Positions 27,590 through 35,547 of a stretch of DNA of 64,000 nucleotides are shown piece after piece; position 1 is the stretch's first letter, and every line of letters starts with the position of its first letter. Source of the stretch: Eilatimonas milleporae (lineage in GTDB: Bacteria > Pseudomonadota > Alphaproteobacteria > Sphingomonadales > Kordiimonadaceae). The translations under genes and the position numbers were made by a program. Where the stretch lies: the NCBI RefSeq assembly GCF_003688555.1, contig NZ_REFR01000015.1, forward strand, positions 62,001 to 126,000, written 5' to 3'. The notes under the pieces are model-generated. The model saw nothing but the letters and a program-made list of their open reading frames with translations, made no database searches and had not been told where the DNA came from.

Positions 27590-27934
27590 ATGAAAACGGT
27601 TATCTGGCACAATCCCCGGTGCAGCAAATCCCGGCAGACACTGGCGCTTCTGAAGGACAAGGGGCTGGATCCCGACATTCGCCTGTATCTCGACAACGCG
27701 CCGAGCGTGGACGAACTGCGCGCGGTTCTGACCAAGCTGGGGCTGACGCCCCGGGCCCTGATGCGCACCAAGGAAGCGGACTACAGGGAGCAGGCCTTAG
27801 GCGATGTAAGCGATGACGCGGCATTGATCGCCGCCATGGCCGCGACGCCGAAACTGATCGAGCGCCCTGTTGTGCTGCATGAGGACAGGGCGGCCCTGGG
27901 CCGTCCGCCGGAAGCGGTTCTGGATATTCTTTGA
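27590..27934 (+). CDS. ArsC family (arsenate reductase-like) protein
   Basis: Thioredoxin-fold protein of 114 residues. The N-terminal HNPRCSKSR carries the catalytic cysteine (C11), as in glutaredoxin-coupled ArsC. Arginines equivalent to the substrate-binding ones appear in ALMRTKEADY, LIERPVVL and ALGRPPEAV. The sequence is shorter than E. coli ArsC (141) and fits the YfgD/ArsC-like group often found as housekeeping genes. No ars operon partners (arsB, arsR, arsH) are nearby, so arsenate as substrate is uncertain. ATG 27590 is chosen; a longer frame would run back into the tRNA gene. Confidence 0.85.
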   Translation: MKTVIWHNPRCSKSRQTLALLKDKGLDPDIRLYLDNAPSVDELRAVLTKLGLTPRALMRTKEADYREQALGDVSDDAALIAAMAATPKLIERPVVLHEDRAALGRPPEAVLDIL

Positions 27935-27971
27935 CGCTGCGGTGTCCCGGCGGTCTTCATGATATGACGGA

Positions 27972-29357
27972 TCATGGCGCGGTGAAATCTGCTGTTTTCT
28001 CGCCGGCCGGTAATGCGCGTTCCAGCCATGGATAATGGATGATCTGGGCGAGACCGCGTGCCAGCAGGAACGCCCCGAGCGCCGTCCACAAACCGGCCAG
28101 TCCGTGGGCATCGGTCAGCGGTCCCGCCGTCAGGGCGAACACCCCGAACGCCAGCGCCATGGTCGCGCACATGGAACCGGTGGCTGTCGCCGCGATGTAA
28201 AGGCCGTCCATCTGATAGGCAGGCACGGCCAGAACCGGCAGCAGGCCGAGTATCGGGATCACGTCCGCTATGGCCGCGCGTACGGCGGGCAGGTCCGTTA
28301 ATACGGCGGCGATCATGTTGCCGAATACCAGAAAGACCGCGCTGTACAGAAGGGCGGCCAAGCCCGCCCACAGGCTGGTCCGCCACATCCAGCGGCGAAA
28401 AGCGGCCCTGTTGCCGGCCCCCCATGCCGCGCCGCCCAGGCTTTCGGCGGCATATGCGAACCCGTCCAGACCCAGGCTGATCAGCATCAGAAAGGTGGCC
28501 AGTACGTGGCTGGCCGCCAGCGGTGCCTCGCCCAATGTGCCGGCGATGCGTGTGACCCAGCTTAGCGTCACCATCAGAAACAGTGTGCGCAGGAACAGAA
28601 ACCCGTTGACCCTGACCGGTTTCAACAGGGCCTGCACGTGCCATGTGGTTCGTCGGCGGATGACGAGTGCCAGCGGTTTTGTACCAACGGCAAGGGCAAC
28701 AAGCACGATACCAATACCGGCGGCGGCCCATTCGGCGATCAGCGTGCCAAGGGCGACGCCGGCGGCCCCCATGCCGAGGCCGACGACGAACAGCAGATTG
28801 AACCCGGCATTCAAAATATTCAGGCTGACAAGAACGACCAGGGCCGCCTGGGCCCGCGCCAGACCGATCAGCGTGCCGTGGATCACATAGACGGCCAGTG
28901 TTGCCGGGGCCGACCAGATGCGGATGCTGGCATAGGTCTCCACCGTCTCTCCCACCGGAGGCGGGGGGGCCAGGGCAGCCCTGCCGGCAGTCAGAATAGG
29001 ATCCTGGGCCAGCAGCAGGACACAGCCGATGACAGCGGCGAGCGCCAGGGCTCGTACGATTTCGGCGCCGATGTCGTTGCGGTCGCCGCGGCCGCGGGCC
29101 TGGGCGACCAGGCCGGTCGTGCCCATGCGCAGGAACCCGAAGGCCCAAAACAGAAAGTTGAACAGGGTGGCACCGACACCGATGGCCGCCAGGGCGGTCG
29201 CATCGGCCGTCTGCCCGATCGCCCAGGTGTCGATCAGGCCGACAAGCGGCGTGGCCGATCCGGCCAGGATGGTCGGGCCGGCAATGGCCCAGATGCGGCG
29301 GTGTGGACGGCTGTCTTCGGCGTCTATGCCGGTACCGTTATGTGCCGCACCGCCCAA
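27972..29357 (-). CDS. MATE family efflux transporter (DinF group)
   Basis: Twelve-helix multidrug or metabolite exporter driven by Na+ or H+ gradients. The MATE opening is IWAIAGPTILAGSATPLVGLIDTWAIG and the second motif is ATALAAIGVGATLFNFLFWAFGFLRMGTTGLVAQ, written here as a continuous first-bundle signature split over helices 2-3. The order and length (461 residues) fit the DinF-like branch. No ATG is found near the N-terminus; the frame begins with a TTG at 29357, so the true start is uncertain within about 20 codons. It lies 14 bases after ugd and is probably cotranscribed. It is convergent with the ArsC-like gene. Confidence 0.88.
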   Translation of the reverse strand: MGGAAHNGTGIDAEDSRPHRRIWAIAGPTILAGSATPLVGLIDTWAIGQTADATALAAIGVGATLFNFLFWAFGFLRMGTTGLVAQARGRGDRNDIGAEIVRALALAAVIGCVLLLAQDPILTAGRAALAPPPPVGETVETYASIRIWSAPATLAVYVIHGTLIGLARAQAALVVLVSLNILNAGFNLLFVVGLGMGAAGVALGTLIAEWAAAGIGIVLVALAVGTKPLALVIRRRTTWHVQALLKPVRVNGFLFLRTLFLMVTLSWVTRIAGTLGEAPLAASHVLATFLMLISLGLDGFAYAAESLGGAAWGAGNRAAFRRWMWRTSLWAGLAALLYSAVFLVFGNMIAAVLTDLPAVRAAIADVIPILGLLPVLAVPAYQMDGLYIAATATGSMCATMALAFGVFALTAGPLTDAHGLAGLWTALGAFLLARGLAQIIHYPWLERALPAGEKTADFTAP

Positions 29358-29371
29358 GATTCGGAGCCGTA

Positions 29372-30676
29372 TTACCGGCCCACGCCGGTGTAGGCGAAGC
29401 CGGACCGTACCGGCGCCTCCGACCGGCCGTAGATGTTGCGCAGGTCCACCAGCACGGGCGTGCGCATCAGGGATTTCGCGCGGTCGAGATCAAGGGCGCG
29501 GAACTGGTTCCATTCGGTTACGATCACCAGGGCGTCCGCGTCTTTCATGGTATCATACGGGTCATCGCAAAAAGTAACGCCAGATAACAAATTGGCGGCC
29601 TCGTCCATGCCTTTGGGGTCATAGGCCTGAATATCGGCGCCGGCGGCCTGCAGGCTGGGGATGATGTCAAGGGACGGGCTTTCCCGCATGTCGTCCGTGT
29701 TAGGTTTGAAGGTCAGGCCCAGAACGGCTATGCGCTTGCCGCTGACCGACCCGCCGCAGGCGGCGACGACCTTGTCCGCCATGGCCTGCTTGCGGGTTTC
29801 GTTGACCTCGACGACCGATCGCACAATGCGCATGGGCACCCCGGTTTCATCGGCGGTTGCCACCAGCGCACGGGTATCCTTCGGGAAGCAGCTGCCGCCG
29901 AAACCGGGCCCGGCGTGAAGGAATTTGTTGCCGATCCGCTTGTCCAGACCGATCCCCTTGGCCACTTCCTGAACGTCGCCGCCGACCTTTTCGCACAGGT
30001 CGGCAATTTCATTGATGAAGCTGATCTTGGTGGCCAGGAACGCATTGGCCGCATATTTGATCACTTCCGCCGTTTCGCGGTTGGTGAACAGGATCGGCGT
30101 TTCGTTGATATTGAGGGGTCGGTACAGTTCGCGCAGAACGTCGCGTGCCTTTTCCGTGTCCGCGCCGGCAACAACGCGGTCCGGACGCATGAAATCCTCG
30201 ATCGCGGCCCCCTCGCGCAGGAACTCCGGGTTTGAAGCCACGTCGAACAGGCTGTCGTCCAGTTTGTTGCCAAGCAGGGTCGTGATTTTCAGACCTGTGC
30301 CCACCGGCACGGTGGATTTGGTGATAACGACGGTATAGTCGCGGATGTGATCGGCGATTTCCTCCGCCGCGGCAAAGACATATTGCAGGTCCGCGTGTCC
30401 ATCCCCCCGGCGGCTGGGTGTACCGACCGCGATGAAGGCGGCCTTGGCGCCCTGCATGGCTTCGCCCAGGTCGGTGGTAAAGGACAAGCGGCCGGCCTCG
30501 GTGTTCCGGGCCACCATGTTTTCAAGCCCCGGCTCATATATGGGAATCTCGCCGCGCTTCAGGGCCTCGATCTTGTTTGCGTCCTTGTCAACGCATGTCA
30601 CGTCATGACCGAACTCGGAAAAGCAGGTTCCCGAGACAAGCCCCACATACCCGGTACCGATAACCGCAATTTTCAT
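29372..30676 (-). CDS. ugd: UDP-glucose 6-dehydrogenase
   Basis: NAD-dependent enzyme that oxidises UDP-glucose twice to UDP-glucuronate, a precursor of surface polysaccharides. The N-terminal NAD fold starts MKIAVIGTGYVGLVSGTC, with FIAVGTPS in the next part. The catalytic cysteine is in GPGFGGSCFPKDT (about 265). The C-terminal UDP-binding domain has VLGLTFKPNTDDMRESPS and VIVTEWNQFR. ATG 30676 has AAAGGACAGGG upstream and gives 434 residues, the usual length. No glycan biosynthesis cluster is next to it; the only partner is the MATE gene. Confidence 0.96.
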   Translation of the reverse strand: MKIAVIGTGYVGLVSGTCFSEFGHDVTCVDKDANKIEALKRGEIPIYEPGLENMVARNTEAGRLSFTTDLGEAMQGAKAAFIAVGTPSRRGDGHADLQYVFAAAEEIADHIRDYTVVITKSTVPVGTGLKITTLLGNKLDDSLFDVASNPEFLREGAAIEDFMRPDRVVAGADTEKARDVLRELYRPLNINETPILFTNRETAEVIKYAANAFLATKISFINEIADLCEKVGGDVQEVAKGIGLDKRIGNKFLHAGPGFGGSCFPKDTRALVATADETGVPMRIVRSVVEVNETRKQAMADKVVAACGGSVSGKRIAVLGLTFKPNTDDMRESPSLDIIPSLQAAGADIQAYDPKGMDEAANLLSGVTFCDDPYDTMKDADALVIVTEWNQFRALDLDRAKSLMRTPVLVDLRNIYGRSEAPVRSGFAYTGVGR

Positions 30677-30998
30677 ACCCTGTCCTTTTATATTCGCCTT
30701 TAGAGTCCGTTGCCTAGTCCGTCCGTTTGCCGGGTCCCGGCGCTGGCTTGGAGAATCCATCCGTCTCGTGCGCGTCATACAGACTTTATGACAAAAGGGA
30801 AAGTCCTGGCAGGCGCGCGGCTTGGCCGCACCCGCAGGGCCGCCGAAATCTTTTGCCCCACGCGAAGGATTGAAAAGAGCCGGTCCGTATCATCATCATG
30901 AATAAAGCACGGGTCGGATAAACCGGGTAGAACAGGCCACTGGTCCGGTGATGCGGATACCGGGACGCGGATGACAGCGGGCACGAATGAAGGCGTCA
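30677..30998. other. Intergenic region between ugd and the ECF sigma gene
   Basis: About 320 bases between divergent genes. It must hold both promoters, but I see no clear housekeeping or ECF-type (GGAAC-like) pair. Short frames here have no conserved features. Nothing else is visible. Confidence 0.4.
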
Positions 30999-31571
30999 AT
31001 GAAAACGGCGGATGAGCGCAGTGACGAAAGTCTCATGACGGCCGTTGCCGATGGGGACAGGGCGGCCTATGCGCTGCTGGTGCACCGGCATGGCCTGAAA
31101 TTCCGCGCCTTAGCCATCCGCATTCTGGGCGATGCGGCGCTGGCCGACGATGTGACCCAGGATGCCTGGACGACGGTATGGCACAGGGCGGACAGGTTTG
31201 ACCCGGCCAAGGCGCGGTTTTCCACCTGGTTTTACCGTGTCGTCGTCAACCGGGTGCTGGATATGCGCCGTATAAGACGCGCCGATCCACTGCCGGAGGG
31301 TTTTGACATGGAGGACGACCGCCCCGGGGCCGAGGCCGGTCTGGCATTGAGCCGGCGGGACGAAAAGGTCAGGGCAGTGCTTGACACTTTGCCGGAACGG
31401 CAGCGTATGGCCGTGATGTTGTGCTATTTCGAAGGGCTGTCCAATGCCGCCGCCGCCGAGATGCTCGGCCTGCATCTCAAGGCGCTGGAATCGCTTCTGG
31501 TCCGGGCGCGGCGACGCCTGCGCGATGCTTTGTGCGATGACCGGGACGACCTTCTGTTGCCGCATGTGTAG
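30999..31571 (+). CDS. ECF-family RNA polymerase sigma factor
   Basis: Two-domain extracytoplasmic-function sigma factor, 190 residues. Sigma region 2 includes ILGDAALADDVTQDAWTTVW, then FSTWFYRVVVNRVLDMRR. Region 4 has TLPERQRMAVMLCYFEGLSNAAAAEMLGLHLKALESLLVRARRRLR, given here as the HTH block around residues 125-170. ATG 30999 has AAGGCG six bases upstream and is preferred over the ATG at 30987. The two downstream genes encode a one-TM protein and a CnrX-like periplasmic sensor, so the factor probably belongs to a metal or envelope-stress module. The group within the ECF classification is not resolved. Confidence 0.92.
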   Translation: MKTADERSDESLMTAVADGDRAAYALLVHRHGLKFRALAIRILGDAALADDVTQDAWTTVWHRADRFDPAKARFSTWFYRVVVNRVLDMRRIRRADPLPEGFDMEDDRPGAEAGLALSRRDEKVRAVLDTLPERQRMAVMLCYFEGLSNAAAAEMLGLHLKALESLLVRARRRLRDALCDDRDDLLLPHV

Positions 31572-31610
31572 AGGCGGACTGACGGGTATGAGCAAGGATG
31601 GGGTAGGGCA

Positions 31611-32144
31611 ATGGCGATAACGGAAGAAGATTTTGAAGAACTGATCGTACGCTTTGGTCCCGATATGGATCACTGGCCTGACGCTGTACGGGACCGTGCG
31701 CTTGATTTTGCCGTGACACCTGCCGGACGGGCTATTTTGGCAGCCGAGGAAGCGCTTGAGACCAGTTTTGCGCGCCTTTCGGCGGTAGGCGGTGCACAGG
31801 CGGAAACCGCATGCGCGAGCGGGGCCGATGTCTATATGCAGCGTCTTTTGCAGGCGCCTGACAGAGCTTACAGACCTGCGGGTGCGGCGATGCGCGACTG
31901 TCTGCCCCTAAGGCACCTGTACCGGAAGCTGACCGGGGTGTTCGATACGGCATATGAGTGGCCGAAGGGCGTTTTCTCGCCATTGGGCCTGGCCGCCCAG
32001 GCGGCCTGTGCCAGCGGCGTTCTGGTTTTGGGTCTTTGGGTCGGTATGGCGGGCTCATTGCCGGATACGGAGGAAGTGGACCTGAGTGTCATGGTGTTTA
32101 CCGAGACATTGAGTTTAGAGGAGGACATGCAGACTTATGAGTGA
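31611..32144 (+). CDS. One-TM protein, possible anti-sigma factor of the adjacent ECF
   Basis: A 177-residue protein with an N-terminal soluble part, EELIVRFGPDMDHWPDAVR and a helical segment with ILAAEEALETSFARL, then a single membrane segment at about 124-148 (SPLGLAAQAACASGVLVLGL) and a short acidic periplasmic tail. The pattern FGPDxxxWPxxxR occurs in alphaproteobacterial proteins encoded between an ECF sigma factor and a CnrX-like sensor. Topology (cytosolic N-terminus, one TM) suits an anti-sigma factor, but it shows no zinc-binding ASD motif, so this role is inferred from context. It overlaps the next gene by eight bases, implying coupling. Confidence 0.65.
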   Translation: MAITEEDFEELIVRFGPDMDHWPDAVRDRALDFAVTPAGRAILAAEEALETSFARLSAVGGAQAETACASGADVYMQRLLQAPDRAYRPAGAAMRDCLPLRHLYRKLTGVFDTAYEWPKGVFSPLGLAAQAACASGVLVLGLWVGMAGSLPDTEEVDLSVMVFTETLSLEEDMQTYE

Positions 32145-32802
32145 AAACCCTCCAACCGGTGAGCACTCGGATGAAAGGGCCGGACCGGCAAAGCCGGACA
32201 GGGAAACCCCCGGCCGAATGCGGACGCGGAACGCCCTGCCCAAAGCCTTGTTGATTGCCCTGGCGGTATCGCTGGCACTGAATATATTTGCAGGCGGCGT
32301 CTTTATCGGCGGGCTGCTCAGGGGACCAAAACCGTTCCATGGCATGCGTCCCGACGTGGATTTCAGCCTGCGGCGCATGGGGGCCGTGTTGCCTGAAGCC
32401 GAACGCGACGCCTTACGCGCCCGGTTTCGCACTGAGCGCAGGAAGCTTGCAGACGTTTTCCGGGAACGCCGCCGTGTGCAGGAAAAACTGCACGCCGTCA
32501 TAACCGCGGAAACGGTCGACCCTGAAGCACTGTCGGCGCTGATGGCGCAATATGCCGATCTACGGGGACAGCTGGAGACACCGATCCGGCATATCATGGC
32601 GGATGTCATTCCCCGTCTTGACCGTGAAACCCGTATCAGACTGGCGGGGCGTCTGTTTTTTTCCGGCCCGCATATGGGCGCATTTGAGGGGCGGCGCATC
32701 AGAAAATCGAAGGGTGACCGGCAAGCAGATACCCCCAACGCTGACCCAGCCAAGGACGGGGAAACAGGGTCGACAGAGTTTCAAGAGGGGAGCGGCCCCT
32801 AA
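32137..32802 (+). CDS. Periplasmic heavy-metal sensor (CnrX/Spy-like), membrane anchored
   Basis: A 221-residue protein with a cytosolic N-terminus, one membrane anchor (about 36-60, ALLIALAVSLALNIFAGGVF) and a periplasmic four-helix hooked-hairpin domain. The helices carry FSLRRMGAVLPEAERDALRA, RTERRKLADVFRERRRVQEK and PIRHIMADVIPRLDRETRIR, typical of the CnrX/NccX/Spy type. CnrX senses nickel or cobalt and controls an ECF factor through its partner CnrY. I see few histidines positioned as metal ligands, so the signal could be misfolded protein rather than metal. The C-terminus is a low-complexity tail. It is third gene of the ECF cassette. Confidence 0.75.
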   Translation: MSENPPTGEHSDERAGPAKPDRETPGRMRTRNALPKALLIALAVSLALNIFAGGVFIGGLLRGPKPFHGMRPDVDFSLRRMGAVLPEAERDALRARFRTERRKLADVFRERRRVQEKLHAVITAETVDPEALSALMAQYADLRGQLETPIRHIMADVIPRLDRETRIRLAGRLFFSGPHMGAFEGRRIRKSKGDRQADTPNADPAKDGETGSTEFQEGSGP

Positions 32803-32820
32803 ATAATCTCCTCCGGTGAG

Positions 32821-32841
32821 AGGGGACAAATTTTGTCCCCT
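32821..32841. terminator. Bidirectional hairpin between convergent ECF modules
   Basis: AGGGGACA and TGTCCCCT form a perfect 8-bp stem around AATTT. It lies in the 45 bases between the stop codons of the CnrX-like and ChrR-like genes. There is no long T-run on either side, but position and symmetry suggest shared termination. Confidence 0.45.
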
Positions 32842-32847
32842 ACCGCT

Positions 32848-33531
32848 TCAGACTTTCAGGAAAGGATTGACCATCCAGCCAAACGGCCCATTGAATTTAA
32901 GGGGGGCGTTGATGACCGCGAAACAGAGGCAGCCATGATCGGGGTCCGCGAGAGGACGGTGCGTGTCCTCGCTGTCATTGCAGACGAAATCACCGGCTTG
33001 CACCTGCAGGCCGTTATCGTCATAGGCCCCATCGAGAACAACGGTATATTCCCGGCCTTTATGAGTGTGGCTGGGGATTGATTTTCCCGGCGCGATTGAC
33101 AGCAGGCTGGCCTTGTAGCCTTTGACCTTCATGGGCAGGGCGTATTCCATGACCCCGCCGCCAAGACGGCGCCATTTCAGTTTATCGAGCGAAGCGGGCA
33201 GATATGCCCTCAGCACGGACGGTACCTTTTCCATGGTTTCCGTATCGAAACCGTTATCCCGGCGCAATGCGGTCCCGTTTTTCTCAGTAACGACGGCATC
33301 ATCGGCCGGCAAGTCCAGTGCATGCAGCGTTTTTTCGAGAGCATCCGCGGAAAGCTGTTCCGGATCCATATCCGCAAGAAGAGCGCCGCCAAGATCGGAA
33401 AACGCTTCATACTTGTCGCGGGCCTCACGGTTTATGGCCACATGCGTGGACATGAGCACGGCCATGGGTTCGGGCAGACAGCCCGATGCATGGTCCATCA
33501 ACAGTGCATTTGCGATGTCATTGACAACCAT
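32848..33531 (-). CDS. ChrR-like cupin anti-sigma factor with divergent zinc-binding domain
   Basis: Partner of the ECF11 sigma factor; in Rhodobacter sphaeroides ChrR holds sigma-E until singlet oxygen appears. The C-terminal cupin keeps its metal ligands H155, H157, E161 and H191, with spacing identical to ChrR H141/H143/E147/H177. The N-terminal anti-sigma domain is unusual. It keeps two histidines (H14, H30), but where ChrR has the two zinc cysteines in a CxxC following the second histidine, this protein reads N34-x-x-A37. Zinc binding by this domain may therefore be lost or altered. Its ATG is three bases after the sigma stop. Confidence 0.88.
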   Translation of the reverse strand: MVVNDIANALLMDHASGCLPEPMAVLMSTHVAINREARDKYEAFSDLGGALLADMDPEQLSADALEKTLHALDLPADDAVVTEKNGTALRRDNGFDTETMEKVPSVLRAYLPASLDKLKWRRLGGGVMEYALPMKVKGYKASLLSIAPGKSIPSHTHKGREYTVVLDGAYDDNGLQVQAGDFVCNDSEDTHRPLADPDHGCLCFAVINAPLKFNGPFGWMVNPFLKV

Positions 33532-33534
33532 CGC

Positions 33535-34185
33535 CTACTCTTTCTCCATCATGCCCCGCATGCGCGCCAATGCCAGGCGAATGCGGGATTTTACCGTTCC
33601 AAGGGGCAAGCCCAGTTCCGAAGCGACTTCGCTGTGCGATTTGTCCTCGAAAAAGGCCTTGCGTATCACAACCAACTGGTCCGCGGGCAGGGATGTCATC
33701 CGGTCACGGATCGTATTTGCCTGCTGGCGATCCGCAAAAGATATGTCAGCGGCGGGTTCTTCCGTTTCCATATGCAGAAAATCTTCCGCTTTCAGATCAG
33801 GCCGCTTTTCCCTGCGTAGGTAATCAATCCTTTTATTGCGGACGATGGTAAAAATCCAAGTGGATGCGGCTGCTTTGGTCCGGTCGAAGCGGTCGGCTTT
33901 CCGCCAAAGGGTCACAAGGGCTTCCTGCATGATCTCTTCCGCTTCTTCCGCAGAGAGGCCACCCTTCATCGCGAATGCCTTAAGGCGCGGTGCATAGTAA
34001 CGAAACAGCTTGGCAAACGCCGCACGATCCCGCTCCTTGGCGATCGCTTCGAGCCATATGGCATGTTCATCCTGTAAGGCCATGTCCACGGATGACGACT
34101 TTCCGGTTTTACCGGCGCGGCGCATGTTGCGCCCGCCCCATCCGGCTTGTCTTACCACACTCCGTGGAAATGTCTGTAGCTGCAT
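33535..34185 (-). CDS. ECF sigma factor, ECF11 (RpoE/ChrR) type
   Basis: ECF sigma factor of the singlet-oxygen or photo-oxidative stress group, judged by its ChrR partner and its promoter. Region 2 has EERDRAAF-like KERDRAAFAKLFRYYAPRLK and LSAEEAEEIMQEALVTLWRK, then STWIFTIVRNKRIDYLRR. Region 4 has LPADQLVVIRKAFFEDKSHSEVA and LGLPLGTVKSRIRLALARMR. ATG 34185 gives 216 residues; ATGs at 34125 and 34083 are in frame, and family similarity begins only near residue 35, so a shorter product is possible. A typical ECF11 promoter lies upstream. Confidence 0.92.
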   Translation of the reverse strand: MQLQTFPRSVVRQAGWGGRNMRRAGKTGKSSSVDMALQDEHAIWLEAIAKERDRAAFAKLFRYYAPRLKAFAMKGGLSAEEAEEIMQEALVTLWRKADRFDRTKAAASTWIFTIVRNKRIDYLRREKRPDLKAEDFLHMETEEPAADISFADRQQANTIRDRMTSLPADQLVVIRKAFFEDKSHSEVASELGLPLGTVKSRIRLALARMRGMMEKE

Positions 34186-34215
34186 GCGCCCAAGTCTTTC
34201 GCAAAATTCAAAAAA

Positions 34216-34245
34216 TCTTACGGATGCGATGTGCGGTCCGGATCA
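34216..34245 (-). promoter_or_regulatory. Candidate autoregulatory ECF11 (RpoE-type) promoter
   Basis: On the minus strand TGATCC (34245-34240) is followed 19 bases later by TAAGA (34220-34216), about 31 bases before the sigma ATG. This matches the RpoE consensus known from Rhodobacter and Caulobacter ECF11 factors (TGATCC, 18-19 bases, TAAGA-like). It suggests that the sigma-chrR operon activates itself. Confidence 0.7.
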
Positions 34246-34402
34246 TATTTTCTTTGCGTTTTTCAGATTTCCCGGTTCAGGGGGCTGTATTTTGCCAAAA
34301 TCATTGAAATTTTGTCGCAGACCCCGACTTTTGGGCCTGTTATACTGAAAGTCATGATCGCCAGGCTGATTGTTCGGGTGCCTTTTAAAGCAGGTGGCCC
34401 CA

Positions 34403-35494
34403 ATGTTTGACGGTCCGTCATTTTCGGCGGGCGGGGCCGGTGTCCTGCCATTTGTGCCGCGGCCCCCGGCGGGGCCGGCGCCATCGGTACAGGTGCCCCG
34501 GCAATCCGATCCGTCACCGGTAGCCCCGGCAGCCACAGGCTCTTCTTCGCAGACGTCTTCAGGAACGGCCACCGAAGATGCGGCGGCTGCCCCTTCTGCC
34601 GCACGGGGTGCTGTTTTTTCCGTCAGCGGCGGCAATGCCCTTCAGGCGCAGTTAAGCGGCCTGACCGCAAGCCCCACAGCAGATTCACCCGGCCAAAGCC
34701 GGGATACAGCCACTGAAAATGCCGGGACCGCAGTGGTCAATGCCATTGCTTCCGCCCCGCTGGAAGGCGGGTCCGTCTCGCAGGCAGCGATTGATTCGGT
34801 TTCCCGCAGGTCCGGCACGGACAGTTCCGCCGCCGGTGAACTGACCGACAGCGAGCGTCAGGTTGTGAGTGAACTGAGAAGCCGGGACCGCGAGGTCCGT
34901 GCCCATGAACAGGCCCACGCCAACGTTGGCGGCCAATACGCGGGGGCCCCGCAATATGATTTCGTTACCGGACCGGACGGGCGCCGCTATGCGGTATCCG
35001 GCAGTGTGTCCATCGATGTCAGTGAAGTGCCCAATGACCCGGAAGCCACGGCCGATAAAATGGAAGTGGTCCGCCGTGCGGCCCTGGCGCCGTCCGAGCC
35101 GTCCGCCCAGGACAGGGCTGTTGCGTCCGAAGCATCGTCCAGAGAGCGTGAAGCCCGCGCCGAACTGGCCCGCCAGCAGGCTGAAGAACGCCGTGCGGCC
35201 CTGGATGGCGGTGATTCGGACAGCCCCGACACCAACACCGTTGCCGCTGACGCTGTTGGCACCGAGGCCGAATCATCCCCCGAAAATGGGGCCGATCCTA
35301 CATTTGTCGGTTTTGCCGAGGGCGAAAATGCGGCCAATGACGGGTCGTCCCTGACCCGGACATCGGGTGTCTTTGAAACGGGTGACCCTTTCACCGATAC
35401 TGATCTTAGTCGGGTTCCTGCTTCTGCCGTCACTGGGTCGGAGAATGGTCCGGACGGTCTGCGGACGGCGCCCCTGCTCGACCTGATTGCCTGA
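34403..35494 (+). CDS. SprA-related putative metalloprotease-like protein
   Basis: A 363-residue protein of the SprA-related family (putative metalloprotease catalytic domain). The conserved block runs LTDSERQVVSELRSRDREVR, then AHEQAHANVGGQYAGAPQY with zinc-protease-type H168-E-Q-A-H172, and YAVSGSVSIDVSEVPNDPEAT. The flanks are low-complexity, rich in A, P, S and D, and a charged helix of about 40 residues (AREREARAELARQQAEE-like) follows the core. No signal peptide is apparent. Proteolysis has not been shown for the family as far as I know. ATG 34403 follows AGGTGG. Convergent with pyrD across a 17-bp triple repeat. Confidence 0.8.
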   Translation: MFDGPSFSAGGAGVLPFVPRPPAGPAPSVQVPRQSDPSPVAPAATGSSSQTSSGTATEDAAAAPSAARGAVFSVSGGNALQAQLSGLTASPTADSPGQSRDTATENAGTAVVNAIASAPLEGGSVSQAAIDSVSRRSGTDSSAAGELTDSERQVVSELRSRDREVRAHEQAHANVGGQYAGAPQYDFVTGPDGRRYAVSGSVSIDVSEVPNDPEATADKMEVVRRAALAPSEPSAQDRAVASEASSREREARAELARQQAEERRAALDGGDSDSPDTNTVAADAVGTEAESSPENGADPTFVGFAEGENAANDGSSLTRTSGVFETGDPFTDTDLSRVPASAVTGSENGPDGLRTAPLLDLIA

Positions 35495-35496
35495 TA

Positions 35497-35547
35497 TTTC
35501 AAAAAGGCCGATGTTTCAAAAAGATTGGTATTTCAGGAAGATTGGGG
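35497..35547. repeat. Triple imperfect 17-bp tandem repeat
   Basis: Three consecutive 17-base units, each starting TTTCA (35497, 35514, 35531), fill the 38 bases between the convergent sprA-like and pyrD genes. The third unit covers the pyrD stop and its last codons. Units 1 and 2 share TTTCAAAAAG; units 2 and 3 share AAGATTGG. Confidence 0.85.

Noticed and set aside
27455-27600. tRNA-Gly as an integration site
   Set aside because: No integrase gene, no direct repeat of the tRNA 3' end and no change of gene style downstream.
27781-29148. Long open frame in another frame of the MATE gene
   Set aside because: Its translation is Arg/Gly-rich and lacks membrane segments, whereas the overlapping frame is a full MATE transporter.
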